The notes under the pieces are model-generated. The model did no database searches, had not been told where the DNA came from, and saw only the letters and a program-made list of their open reading frames with translations. Made by a program: the position numbers and the translations under genes. This document shows, one piece after another, positions 1 through 10,398 of a stretch of 64,000 nucleotides of DNA. The DNA is from Capnocytophaga periodontitidis (GTDB lineage Bacteria; Bacteroidota; Bacteroidia; Flavobacteriales; Flavobacteriaceae). The stretch spans positions 558,001 through 622,000 of the forward strand of contig NZ_JAEFDB010000001.1 of assembly GCF_016126015.1 (NCBI RefSeq), given 5' to 3'. How positions within the stretch are numbered: position 1 is the first letter of the stretch; each line of letters starts with the position of its first letter.

Positions 1-228
1 ATATTCATAACTTCCTGATTTTACATCGCATTTTCCCTTGAAATGCACTATAATAGCACATTGCTCGGCTTGCTCAAAAGTGTGATGGCAAACCTCTACT
101 AAGGTATCAATAACGTGGTCGAAAGTATTAACATCATCATTGTATAAAATGAGATGACATTCATCACCTATAAGCTCCATCACATCTTCCTCAGCAAAGG
201 TTTCTTCTTGGTAATTATTTTGTAACAT
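1..228 (-). CDS. clpS: ATP-dependent Clp protease adaptor ClpS (partial, C-terminus beyond window)
   Basis: Translating the minus strand from the ATG at 228 gives 76 residues running off the window edge. The core LILYNDDVNTF (residues 26-36), followed by a helix with VCHHTFEQAEQC, is the ClpS fold signature that binds N-degron substrates and docks on the N-domain of ClpA/ClpC. A ClpC gene lies at 45 kb in this window, so a partner exists. The short acidic N-terminal extension is normal for the family. The start is supported by a good promoter at 249-280. Only the last stretch of the protein is missing. Confidence 0.88.
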   Translation of the reverse strand, partial: MLQNNYQEETFAEEDVMELIGDECHLILYNDDVNTFDHVIDTLVEVCHHTFEQAEQCAIIVHFKGKCDVKSGSYEY

Positions 229-248
229 AATTTGCTTTTATAATGATA

Positions 249-280
249 CAAAAGTATGGTAAATAAATGAATTGTGCAAA
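249..280 (-). promoter_or_regulatory. Bacteroidota-type promoter of clpS
   Basis: On the minus strand TTTG (280-277), 20 nt, then TACTTTTG (256-249), a full match to the -33/-7 consensus TTTG...TAnnTTTG. The expected transcript starts near 244, about 16 nt before the clpS ATG. Confidence 0.75.
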
Positions 281-315
281 TGTTTACTTTAATATTTCTT
301 ATTGTAAAGCATTTG

Positions 316-2181
316 TTATCTAAACGATACGATATTAGGCAAGCGTTGAGAAAAACTATGCAATCTAAAATCGTCGTTGGTAACGCCTGTAAATTTGAAG
401 ATATTGTTACCTGTACCTGGGATATTAGGATAATACCCAAAGGAGAATTGTATAGCTCCAAAGGGAAAATAGTCGTTGGAGATATAGAAACCTATGGAAA
501 CCTTAGAGTATACTTCTGTTTTTAGAAAGGCAGTATTTTCCCTGCCTATAAAACCTATATCGGCTGAGAGAAACGGGCTAAACCTAAAACCTATCAGCTG
601 AAAAGGAGCATATACTTGCGTTTGTGAGGTGAGAATAAGTTTGCGTGTGCCGTATACTTCACGACTACTGAAGCCTAAGATACCATTAGATTCGTTTAAG
701 TTGATCCTGTCTCGCTGGTATACATTTCGGTTAAAACCTACTACAAATGAGGAGCGCAAGAACTGACGAAAATGCCAATCGCCTATGTCGAACAATTTAC
801 TGAAATAGGTGCCTTCACCTTTTAGCACAGTTTCTTTGTTCGTGCCGTCCTTGAAGAAAGTGCCTACCTCAAAGTTTATAGAATGATAACCACGCTTTGT
901 ATAGTTTGCCTCAGCAAAGCCTATACCGAGATAGGGCAAAGTAGCGTAGTTCTTTCGCAGTATCCCTGAGGTGAGAAACAAAGAGCGTCCTATTCCTACG
1001 TCTTCGATATCGCCGTTGCGAAATATATAGCGGTCTTTTATAAAACCTGTACTATTGAGGCTGAATTGGGTGAGATATAGGTTCTCGTTGCCGTAATATT
1101 GCTCGGGGTCTATCTCGGGAGAAGGTTTCTCGTAATAATTAATATTGCGAAAACGCCCAGCTATGATAAAGTTATTGATGCGCTTGTTTTCTACTTTTCT
1201 GAGGGGCTTTACCCAACTACCAAAAGCATCGAAGGTGCGTGTCATTAGGATAGGAATATAGATAGAGTCGCGATAACTAATACCTTCGTCTTCATATCGG
1301 TATTCGTAGTACCCTAAGCGCCCCGACCAGCGTGCCAAAGGTGAATACAGCGGTCGCTCTACCTGTATGCTCTTTGAAAAATAGTTCTCGTAATCAGAAT
1401 AATAACTGGTTCGCACATTGATGTAAGTGTTTTTGATGTTTCTCACCACATAGTTAAAACCTTTGCCATTGTTTCCGATTCCTGAAAAGTATTGTTGATA
1501 GGTGAGCGAGAGTTCGTGTCCTATCCCAAAGAGATTTTGCTCGGTAAGTCGTGTCCAGCCTCTACTGCCTGCCAAGTCCCCGTCGACGTATATAGACCAG
1601 CTATCGAGCACATTCACTTGCACATCTACTGAATCGGAGGTTTGACTCACAGGGATAGCACGCACTTGTGCCCTACGGATATACCGCTGATTGCGCAATA
1701 CGCGCTCGGTTTCACTCAGCAAAAGGGTATCTAAGGGCTTGTCTTTTTTAAACAGGAGAAACTTGCGTACCGTACTTTCGCGGGTTTTCACGTGAAGTGC
1801 ATTGCCAAAACGCTCCAAACGAGTGTTTGGTACTTTGTTTAAATCTCTTTCGTCAAACCCAAAAGGGTCTAAGGTAGTAATAACGATATTTCTAATGATT
1901 TTCCCTTGATAAGAAGGGGCTTTTTTAGGAGTAACGGTAGAGGTGCTTGTACCTTCCGATGTCTTTTCCTCAATTATAATAAAGTTATTGAGATTTTTAG
2001 TGAGCTTATATTTGCTAAAGAAATTTTTGATTCTCTCATAAAATACTCTGTTTTTAGCTTCTCTTTCAGGTGAAATGCCTCCCAGTACAGAGTCTTTTAC
2101 CCTTAAAGTATCTATTTCTTGAGAAAGAAGATAATTCATTCCCAAGAGAAAGAGTGCTATAAGAGTAAAGGTTTTTCTCAT
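316..2181 (-). CDS. Omp85/BamA-like outer membrane protein
   Basis: A 621-residue protein with a signal peptide (residues 1-20, ending LLSQ). Residues about 95-195 resemble POTRA-type periplasmic repeats (a YQGKIIRNI strand, then VTTLDPFG, then a NVLDSWS strand). The remaining 400 residues are rich in alternating aromatic and polar strands, as in a surface-antigen beta-barrel. It is shorter than BamA (about 800 residues) and seems to have fewer POTRA repeats, so it is more likely a Bacteroidota paralogue than BamA itself. Its ATG overlaps the tadA stop (ATGA, 2178-2181), so the two are translationally coupled. The substrate is unknown. Confidence 0.7.
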   Translation of the reverse strand: MRKTFTLIALFLLGMNYLLSQEIDTLRVKDSVLGGISPEREAKNRVFYERIKNFFSKYKLTKNLNNFIIIEEKTSEGTSTSTVTPKKAPSYQGKIIRNIVITTLDPFGFDERDLNKVPNTRLERFGNALHVKTRESTVRKFLLFKKDKPLDTLLLSETERVLRNQRYIRRAQVRAIPVSQTSDSVDVQVNVLDSWSIYVDGDLAGSRGWTRLTEQNLFGIGHELSLTYQQYFSGIGNNGKGFNYVVRNIKNTYINVRTSYYSDYENYFSKSIQVERPLYSPLARWSGRLGYYEYRYEDEGISYRDSIYIPILMTRTFDAFGSWVKPLRKVENKRINNFIIAGRFRNINYYEKPSPEIDPEQYYGNENLYLTQFSLNSTGFIKDRYIFRNGDIEDVGIGRSLFLTSGILRKNYATLPYLGIGFAEANYTKRGYHSINFEVGTFFKDGTNKETVLKGEGTYFSKLFDIGDWHFRQFLRSSFVVGFNRNVYQRDRINLNESNGILGFSSREVYGTRKLILTSQTQVYAPFQLIGFRFSPFLSADIGFIGRENTAFLKTEVYSKVSIGFYISNDYFPFGAIQFSFGYYPNIPGTGNNIFKFTGVTNDDFRLHSFSQRLPNIVSFR

Positions 2182-2612
2182 TTCCTTTTTTGCTGAAAAA
2201 ATTGCTTTAATAAAGTAGTAGCTTCTTCAGATAAAACACCCGTAACAACCTCTGTTTTAGGATGTAATTTACCTCCTATTGCTTTGAAACCTCTATGAGG
2301 GTCATCAGCAGCATAAACTAATCGCGATAACTGGCTCCAATACAGAGCACCTGCACACATTGCACAAGGCTCTAAAGTAATATACATAGTACAATCTGTG
2401 AGATATTTACCCCCCAGATAGTGAGCAGCCATAGTTATAGCCTGCATTTCGGCGTGCGCTGTTACATCGTTGAGGCGTTCAGTAAGATTATGGGCTTTGG
2501 CTATAATTCTATTGTCAATTGTTATAATAGCTCCTACAGGGATTTCGTCTTCTTCAAAAGCGATTTGAGCTTCCTCCAAAGCCTTTTGCATAAAGTATTC
2601 GTCAGTATTCAT
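2178..2612 (-). CDS. tadA: tRNA-specific adenosine deaminase TadA
   Basis: The 144-residue protein carries the zinc deaminase motifs HAE (H53, E55) and PCAMC (C83, C86), in the arrangement of TadA, which converts A34 to inosine in tRNA-Arg(ACG). The reading frame is open up to 2654, but the ATG at 2612 is preferred. It gives the usual TadA N-terminus (MNTDEYFMQKALEEA), and the upstream 14 codons lie within a strong hairpin (2623-2660). The last codon overlaps the start of the outer-membrane gene downstream. A guanine or cytosine deaminase is an alternative, but the length and motif spacing favour TadA. Confidence 0.9.
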   Translation of the reverse strand: MNTDEYFMQKALEEAQIAFEEDEIPVGAIITIDNRIIAKAHNLTERLNDVTAHAEMQAITMAAHYLGGKYLTDCTMYITLEPCAMCAGALYWSQLSRLVYAADDPHRGFKAIGGKLHPKTEVVTGVLSEEATTLLKQFFQQKRK

Positions 2613-2622
2613 TGAAATAAAA

Positions 2623-2660
2623 ATTACTTTGGCAAAGTACAAAAACTTTGCCAAAGTAAT
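2623..2660. repeat. Nested palindrome, copy D (16-bp arms, 6-nt loop)
   Basis: ATTACTTTGGCAAAGT (2623-2638), loop of 6, then ACTTTGCCAAAGTAAT (2645-2660), a perfect inverted repeat. Each half is itself an imperfect palindrome around one central base (ACTTTG-G-CAAAGT). It sits between the stop of the DUF937 gene and the tadA start. It belongs to the family also found at 18432 and 52395. Confidence 0.85.
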
Positions 2661-2684
2661 GTTAAAAATACGGTTATAAGGTAA

Positions 2685-3080
2685 TTATTTATTACCGCCA
2701 AAGAGGTTGCCAATACCTCCCATAATATCATCCATTACATTTCCGTCTTTGTTTTTGTCGAAGAAAGAGTTCATCATTTCACTGATGTTACCTCCTTTGC
2801 CTGAGAAAAAGTTGGATATCATTGGGGTTAAGTTTTGGAAAATTTTGCTTACATTATCCAATGAAACACCTGTTTTCTCACTGATAGCTTTTAAGGTAGA
2901 CGATTGTCCATCGCCTGTGAGTTTGTTTAAAATCTCACTACCTTCGGCATTGCCGAGCATCGATTTGAGTGAATCCATTACCGAGCTTACTTTATCACTG
3001 CCGATACCTGTTTTCTCGCTCAATCCTTTTACGAGTTGTTGAAGGTTATCACCTCCTAAAAAATCTAACATTCCTGCCAT
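2685..3080 (-). CDS. DUF937-family protein
   Basis: 131 residues, rich in Gly, Ser, Asp and Asn. Two similar helical units (LVKGLSEKTGIGSDKVSSVM near residue 16 and LKAISEKTGVSLDNVSKIF near residue 63) form the repeated four-helix arrangement of DUF937/YidB-like proteins. The tail is Gly/Met-rich (MGGIGNLFGGNK). No signal peptide is visible, so it is probably cytoplasmic. It lies 7 bp from the SerA-like gene and is probably co-transcribed with it. The molecular function of the family is not established. Confidence 0.7.
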   Translation of the reverse strand: MAGMLDFLGGDNLQQLVKGLSEKTGIGSDKVSSVMDSLKSMLGNAEGSEILNKLTGDGQSSTLKAISEKTGVSLDNVSKIFQNLTPMISNFFSGKGGNISEMMNSFFDKNKDGNVMDDIMGGIGNLFGGNK

Positions 3081-3087
3081 ATAATAA

Positions 3088-4047
3088 TTATTTTAATAAG
3101 GTTATAATTTGTGAGGCTAACTCAAAGCCTATGCGGTTCTGAGCTTCGTTAGTAGCTGCCCCTATGTGTGGGGTAAGCGATACCTGAGGGTGCATTAACA
3201 CTTGTATAGCGGGGTTAGGTTCGTTTTCGAATACATCTAAACCTGCAAAAGCTACTTTGCCACTATCTAAGGCTTCTATAAGGGCTACTTCATTTAAAGC
3301 ACCTCCACGTGCTAAATTGATGACTCCTACACCATCTTTCATCAAGGCAAACTCTTTTGCATCGAGTATATAACCTCCTTCTGCTGGGCTGTTGTTGAGA
3401 GTGATAAAATCAGCTTTTGCCAGAAGGAGTTCTTTTTCTACGGTTTTGATGGTGAAAGGCAAGGTTTGTCCGTCGAAAAAGTCGAGGGTTATTACTGCCT
3501 CAGTTACTTTGGGGTCGTAAGCCATTACATTCATACCTAAACCAATAGCAATGCGAGCTACCGCTTGTCCGCTACGTCCGAACCCTATAATACCTATGGT
3601 TTTACCGCGCAATTCGGCGCCATTGTTATAGTTTTTTTTGAGTTCGTTAAACTGAGTGTCGCCTTCCAAAGGCATATTGCGGTTGGCATCGTGTAGAAAG
3701 CGTACGCCACTAAAAAGGTGAGCAAAAACGAGCTCGGCTACCGAATTAGCCGAAGAGGCTGGGGTATTAATCACGTGTAGGTTTTTGCTTTTGGCGTGTG
3801 CCACATCTATATTGTCCATTCCTACGCCTCCTCTACCGATGAGTTTGAGTGACGGACAGCTATCGATGATATCTTTTCGCACTTGTGTGGCTGAACGCAC
3901 TAAGAGCACATCAATTGCGTGTTTGTTTATATAGTCTATCAATTGGTTTTGAGCTACCTTGGTAGTGATAACTTCAAAACCTTCTTTTTCTAACGCTTCT
4001 TTTCCTGAATCGGAAATTCCATCATTTGCTAATATTTTTATTGCCAT
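3088..4047 (-). CDS. serA: D-2-hydroxyacid dehydrogenase, SerA-like (D-3-phosphoglycerate dehydrogenase)
   Basis: 319 residues. An N-terminal substrate-binding domain (LRS-type motif VLLVRSATQVRK) is followed by the Rossmann motif GIIGFGRSGQAVARIA and the catalytic triad contexts NLARGGALN (Arg), DVFENEP (Glu) and LTPHIGAAT (His). There is no C-terminal ACT domain, as in the short SerA type of Bacteroidota, which oxidises 3-phosphoglycerate in serine synthesis. No serC is adjacent here, so another D-2-hydroxyacid substrate remains possible. It lies between ftsE and the DUF937 gene on one strand. Confidence 0.8.
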   Translation of the reverse strand: MAIKILANDGISDSGKEALEKEGFEVITTKVAQNQLIDYINKHAIDVLLVRSATQVRKDIIDSCPSLKLIGRGGVGMDNIDVAHAKSKNLHVINTPASSANSVAELVFAHLFSGVRFLHDANRNMPLEGDTQFNELKKNYNNGAELRGKTIGIIGFGRSGQAVARIAIGLGMNVMAYDPKVTEAVITLDFFDGQTLPFTIKTVEKELLLAKADFITLNNSPAEGGYILDAKEFALMKDGVGVINLARGGALNEVALIEALDSGKVAFAGLDVFENEPNPAIQVLMHPQVSLTPHIGAATNEAQNRIGFELASQIITLLK

Positions 4048-4089
4048 TATTATCTGTCTATTTAAATATACTATATTTTTATTTATTTT

Positions 4090-4785
4090 TTATTCTTCGC
4101 TTTTTACTCTTCTTTGTACTACTTCAAAAATACGTTCACCATCACATTTTAATGTTTTAGATGGAAATTTAAGAATAAGAGCATAGTCGTGAGTTGCCAT
4201 TAGTATAGTGCGCCCTGAGGCATTAATTTCCTTGAGTACTTGCATTACTTCAACGCTGGTTTCAGGGTCTAAATTACCTGTAGGCTCATCGGCTAAAATT
4301 AGTTCTGGGTTGTTCAATAACGCACGTGCAATAGCTACCCTTTGTTGTTCACCTCCTGAAAGTTCGTGAGGAAATTTAAATCCTGCATTCTGCATTTTTA
4401 CCTTGGCGAGTACTTCCTCAATACGTTTATCTATTTTAGTTTTGTCTGTCCACCCTGTAGCTTTTAGAACAAAAGCGAGATTATCATATACACTTCTATC
4501 TGTAAGTAATTTAAAATCTTGGAATACTACCCCTAACTTACGACGAAGCAGAGGAATTTCATCTTCTGTAAGATTTTTAAGATTAAAACCTACTACTTTT
4601 CCTTGTCCTTTAGTAAGAGGTAAATCACCATAAAGTAACTTGATTAAGCTACTTTTTCCTGAGCCTGTCTTACCGATGAGATATACTAATTCTCCTTTTC
4701 CAACAGTGAGATTCACATTGGATAAAATAAGATTATTTTTCTGATATACAGACACTTCTTTTAAATGTAATACTGGATTTTCCAT
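4090..4785 (-). CDS. ftsE: FtsE-type ABC transporter ATP-binding protein
   Basis: 231 residues with Walker [10 protein letters not shown] (38-46), Q-loop FQDFKLL, signature LSGGEQQR (142-149), Walker B LILADEPT (162-169) and an H-loop in MATHDY. The short loops and the [20 protein letters not shown] region are typical of FtsE, the ATPase that with FtsX couples division to peptidoglycan hydrolases. ftsX is not adjacent, which is common in this phylum. A LolD/MacB-type ATPase is the main alternative. Its own promoter lies at 4832-4839. Confidence 0.78.
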   Translation of the reverse strand: MENPVLHLKEVSVYQKNNLILSNVNLTVGKGELVYLIGKTGSGKSSLIKLLYGDLPLTKGQGKVVGFNLKNLTEDEIPLLRRKLGVVFQDFKLLTDRSVYDNLAFVLKATGWTDKTKIDKRIEEVLAKVKMQNAGFKFPHELSGGEQQRVAIARALLNNPELILADEPTGNLDPETSVEVMQVLKEINASGRTILMATHDYALILKFPSKTLKCDGERIFEVVQRRVKSEE

Positions 4786-4831
4786 TGATATAAATACTGA
4801 AAGTTGTGTGTTTTACTTTAAAAAATTCCTG

Positions 4832-4839
4832 CAAAGGTA
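4832..4839 (-). promoter_or_regulatory. -7 element upstream of ftsE
   Basis: TACCTTTG on the minus strand, a perfect -7 match, 47 nt before the ftsE ATG. No clear TTG is seen 19-20 nt upstream. Confidence 0.5.
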
Positions 4840-4876
4840 GTAAAATTATTTAGATAACAGAAATATAAGCACACTT

Positions 4877-6196
4877 TTATTCATCAAAAACTATAGCACG
4901 ATCTGCTTGACTATATGCCCAAGGCGCTCCATTATTTTCTATATTACTCATCATTACATTGAGTTCGGCAGGAGCTGCTGATTGTTCCATTACTAAATAT
5001 TGTCTCATATCCATAATAATAGATAGTGGGTTAATTCCTACAGGACAGACTTCTACGCAAGCATTACAAGTAGTGCAAGCCCATAATTCTTCAGGAGTAA
5101 TATAATCACCTAACAATTGTTTGCCGTCAGGTTGAAAAGTGCCATGCTTGTCGATATTGCGACCTATTTCTTCTAATCGGTCACGAGTTTTCATCATAAT
5201 AGCGCGAGGAGAAAGTTTTTTACCTGTGAGATTCGCTGGACACTCATCAGTACAACGCCCACACTCGGTACAAGTATAAGCATTCATCAGTTGTATCCAC
5301 GTAAGATCAGTTATGTCCGAAGCTCCAAACTTATCTGAAGGGTTAGTATCTTGAGGCGTTGCAAAAGAATTAGTATTAGAATCTAACATTAATTTCACCT
5401 CTTGTGTTACCATAGGGTTTACCTTAGAAGTGCCTAACGGACGTATAGAAGCGAAATAAGTATTAGGAAAAGCTAATAATATGTGTAGATGTTTAGAATA
5501 GTAGAGATAGTTTAGAAAACATAATATTCCAATGATATGTAACCACCAACAACTGCGTTCTATGATAATAAGAGTTCCTACAGAAACATTTTGTAATAAA
5601 GGCTGTAGCCATTGACTTATGGGGAAAGTTCCTGCTTGTATATAATGAGGTACTTGCAGTGCTTGTAATTGGGCATCGGCAGCATTCATCAGCAAGAAAA
5701 GGCTCATCATCACTATTTCGGCATAGAGGATATTACTTGCATCTTTTTTAGCCCAACCTTTGAGTTCTGTTTTGTGAAATCGAGGTATTTTTAGGATATG
5801 TCTTCTTACCCAAAACACAGTTACTGAAACAATTACTAAAAGAGCTAATATCTCAAAAGAAGCTATCAGAAAATTATAAAATTTTCCTAAAGGAGCAAAT
5901 ACTCTATGAGTACCCAAAATACCGTCTATGAGAATTTCTAACAACTCAATATTGATAATCAAAAAACCTGCATATACAACAATATGTAGTATTCCTACTA
6001 TGGGACGTACTAACATTTTTTGTTGTCCTAAGGCAAGCCATAACATATTTTTGAGTCGCTCTTTGTGATTACCAGAGGTATCTTCAGCTTTTCCTAAACG
6101 GATATTCCTAATAAGTTTGCGTATATTATAAATAAAAAAGCCTCCTCCTATACAGAGAAGTATTAAAAATACTATGTTAGGAAGGAAGCTCATCAA
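4877..6196 (-). CDS. Membrane-bound (Fe-S) oxidoreductase, HdrC/NarI-like with two 4Fe-4S motifs
   Basis: 439 residues. About five to six hydrophobic helices fill residues 1-250 (NarI/HdrE-like, with possible haem-ligand His residues). A soluble ferredoxin part has CTECGRCTDECP (309-320) and CTTCNACVEVCP (374-385), each CxxCxxC...CP, so two [4Fe-4S] clusters are likely. Such proteins pass electrons between quinol and a CCG-domain subunit. That subunit is normally the next gene, but here the following gene is ftsE. It is packed 5 bp behind the MCE gene. The physiological donor and acceptor are unknown. Confidence 0.75.
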   Translation of the reverse strand: MMSFLPNIVFLILLCIGGGFFIYNIRKLIRNIRLGKAEDTSGNHKERLKNMLWLALGQQKMLVRPIVGILHIVVYAGFLIINIELLEILIDGILGTHRVFAPLGKFYNFLIASFEILALLVIVSVTVFWVRRHILKIPRFHKTELKGWAKKDASNILYAEIVMMSLFLLMNAADAQLQALQVPHYIQAGTFPISQWLQPLLQNVSVGTLIIIERSCWWLHIIGILCFLNYLYYSKHLHILLAFPNTYFASIRPLGTSKVNPMVTQEVKLMLDSNTNSFATPQDTNPSDKFGASDITDLTWIQLMNAYTCTECGRCTDECPANLTGKKLSPRAIMMKTRDRLEEIGRNIDKHGTFQPDGKQLLGDYITPEELWACTTCNACVEVCPVGINPLSIIMDMRQYLVMEQSAAPAELNVMMSNIENNGAPWAYSQADRAIVFDE

Positions 6197-6201
6197 TATG
6201 T

Positions 6202-7152
6202 TTATTCAGCTTTTTCTTCGTCGTTAGGTTCGTATACTTTAGCTTTTTTACCAAAAACAGAGAAGTGAAGATAACGTTTAGGATTCAAACGCAAATCTTG
6301 TAATAGTAGTTCAAGTTGTTTAGCCGATTTATCCAAATCTTTATAGAGAGCCTCATCTTTTAGTAGTTTACCAATAGTGCCTTTACCTCCTTCTACATCA
6401 GCTAAAAGAGTGTTGAGATTAGTAAGTGTAGTTTGAGCATTAGTGATTACTTTGTTGAGTTCAGCTTCTGAAAGCTGTCCTGATACTTTTGATAAATCGG
6501 TAGTGATTTTATTAGCATTGGTTAAAGTAGTATTCAAATTAGTTTGATTAGCAACTAACATTTTGTTGAGGGTAGCTGAGGCTTGATTGAGATTGCGCAT
6601 AGTTGCACTGAGTTCAGTTATTGCATTTTTCAAATCGTTAGTAGTTTTAGCATCTAAAATACTATTAACTCCTGTAAGGGTAGTATCAGCTTGCCCTAAA
6701 AGGTGATTGAGTTTATCTTGTGTAGGTTTGATTGACGATGAGAGAGAAGCTAACATATCTTCTTGTACACGTGCTTCTAATACATCACCTGATACAGCTG
6801 CGGGTGCGTTATCAAAAGCAGGAATAATTTGTAATCCTGCTCCTCCAAGTAAACTATTGTAGAGTTCAGCTACACTATTTTTAGAGAATTTGAAATCATC
6901 TGAACACTCCATAGTAATTTTTATCTTAGCACTTTTTTCTTCTAAGTCTACCGCTTCTACGCTTCCCACTTTCACTCCATTCACAGTGATTTGTGTACCA
7001 GTTTTCAATCCACCTGAATGAGGAAAATAAGCGTAATAAGTATTCGTTTTATTAAATAATGACTTAGACTTCAAAAAGTTGAAGCCTACATAGAAAGCGA
7101 CAATACCCGCTACTACTATAATTGCTGTTTTTATTTCTCTGGATAATTTCAT
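6202..7152 (-). CDS. MlaD-family (MCE domain) lipid-transport protein
   Basis: 316 residues. One N-terminal membrane anchor (residues about 8-28) precedes an MCE domain (about 38-115, with YFPHSGGLKTGTQITVNGVKVGSV). A long, low-complexity helical region (about 135-290, many Asn/Thr/Leu) is probably a coiled coil. MCE proteins form hexameric rings that carry phospholipids between inner and outer membranes. The MlaE/MlaF permease and ATPase are not in the neighbourhood. It shares an operon with the amidase (22-bp gap) and the Fe-S membrane protein. Confidence 0.82.
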   Translation of the reverse strand: MKLSREIKTAIIVVAGIVAFYVGFNFLKSKSLFNKTNTYYAYFPHSGGLKTGTQITVNGVKVGSVEAVDLEEKSAKIKITMECSDDFKFSKNSVAELYNSLLGGAGLQIIPAFDNAPAAVSGDVLEARVQEDMLASLSSSIKPTQDKLNHLLGQADTTLTGVNSILDAKTTNDLKNAITELSATMRNLNQASATLNKMLVANQTNLNTTLTNANKITTDLSKVSGQLSEAELNKVITNAQTTLTNLNTLLADVEGGKGTIGKLLKDEALYKDLDKSAKQLELLLQDLRLNPKRYLHFSVFGKKAKVYEPNDEEKAE

Positions 7153-7174
7153 TTGTTTCTATTTTGAATAAGGT

Positions 7175-8302
7175 TTATTTTTCTAATTGTTTAGCTTTTT
7201 CTACTGTAATACGTTTTTTTTGATAAAATGCTACGATATAGGCATCTTTATAGCCTTTTTTTTTTGCTTTGTTCAGTAGTTCAAGGGCTTCTCGGTGTTT
7301 AAAAGCATTCCCATAATAATACACATATACATTTCCATCTTTTTCTGCAGATATAGGAGAGAGTCCTTTGAAGTTAAAAGGTTTAGTTTCTAATTTCTTA
7401 GGACTTGAAGATATCTGTATTTTATAACTCAACTCATTGTTGTTTGTTCTATTATTAGAAACATCAGTTTGTTTAGAGCTACGCCCTCTTCCTCTCGCTT
7501 GAGAAATACTATCATCAGGAGCTACATACGAACTTTTTCCTTGTACCCATTTTTTATAAGTAAGAATCGCTTCTGCTATATTTTCAGCGAACTCTTCTTG
7601 TCCTTTAGCCGAAGTGAGAAACTTGCGTTCTTCATTATTAGTCAAAAAAGCAGTTTCTATTAGGATACTAGGCATATAGGTTTGATGTAAGACGATAAAA
7701 CCTGCTTGGCGAACCCCACGATTAGTGCGTTTCATTACTCCTGTAAGTTGATTTTGTACTATTTTAGCCAGCTGAATACTCTGTTCTAAAAATTCCTCTT
7801 GCATAATAGAAACTCCTATCACTGATTCTGGAGAGTTGATGTTGTATTTGGCGTATTTCTTTTTGTAATCTTCTTCTAAATAAATTACTGAGTTTTCGGC
7901 TTTAGCAACCTCAAAGTTTTGCTCATTGGCGTGTAGCCCTAATACATAGGTTTCTGCTCCATCTACTTGAGTTTCGTGAGCATTACAATGTACAGAAACA
8001 AATACATCAGCTTTATTTCTATTGGCAATAGCACCACGCTCATAAAGATCAATCAACTCATCGGTTTTACGTGTGTAGATAACCTTTATATCAGGATAGG
8101 CTTCTAACTTTTTGCCTACTAATAATACTATTTTAAGTACTACATCTTTTTCGTAAATGTTTTTATTTACTACCTTGCCAGGGTCTTTACCTCCGTGTCC
8201 AGCATCTAAAACTACTTTAAATACAGGTGTTTTTTGAGATAGTCCCAACATTGGTAATGTACATAGTACCCATAAGAAGATATAATGGACAAATTTCATC
8301 AA
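7175..8302 (-). CDS. N-acetylmuramoyl-L-alanine amidase (Amidase_3) with SPOR-like C-terminus
   Basis: 375 residues. The signal peptide covers residues 1-22 (ending LGLSQ). The Amidase_3 domain has the zinc contexts LDAGHGGKDPG (H36), a Glu in IYEKDVVLK, SVHCNAHE and the catalytic Glu in ILIETAFLTN. Residues about 290-375 (YKIQISSSPKK ... KGYKDAYIVAFYQ) look like a SPOR domain, which binds denuded septal glycan. It cleaves the amide bond between MurNAc and L-Ala in the periplasm during cell separation. First gene of an operon with a near-perfect promoter at 8330-8360. Confidence 0.87.
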   Translation of the reverse strand: MMKFVHYIFLWVLCTLPMLGLSQKTPVFKVVLDAGHGGKDPGKVVNKNIYEKDVVLKIVLLVGKKLEAYPDIKVIYTRKTDELIDLYERGAIANRNKADVFVSVHCNAHETQVDGAETYVLGLHANEQNFEVAKAENSVIYLEEDYKKKYAKYNINSPESVIGVSIMQEEFLEQSIQLAKIVQNQLTGVMKRTNRGVRQAGFIVLHQTYMPSILIETAFLTNNEERKFLTSAKGQEEFAENIAEAILTYKKWVQGKSSYVAPDDSISQARGRGRSSKQTDVSNNRTNNNELSYKIQISSSPKKLETKPFNFKGLSPISAEKDGNVYVYYYGNAFKHREALELLNKAKKKGYKDAYIVAFYQKKRITVEKAKQLEK

Positions 8303-8329
8303 TTCTTACATTTTCATTTAAATAGGCGG

Positions 8330-8360
8330 CAAAGGTAAGATTTTTACCTTAATACACCAA
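8330..8360 (-). promoter_or_regulatory. Promoter of the amidase-MCE-FeS operon
   Basis: Minus strand: TTG (8360-8358), 20 nt, TACCTTTG (8337-8330). A perfect consensus about 28 nt upstream of the amidase start. Confidence 0.78.
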
Positions 8361-8374
8361 AATTGAACAGATAT

Positions 8375-10384
<2,010 letters not shown>

Positions 10385-10398
10385 TTACCTCTTACCTT

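Noticed and set aside
180-461. Open frame of 93 codons on the minus strand
   Set aside because: It is a shadow: it overlaps clpS and the end of the outer-membrane gene, and carries no family features or start signals.
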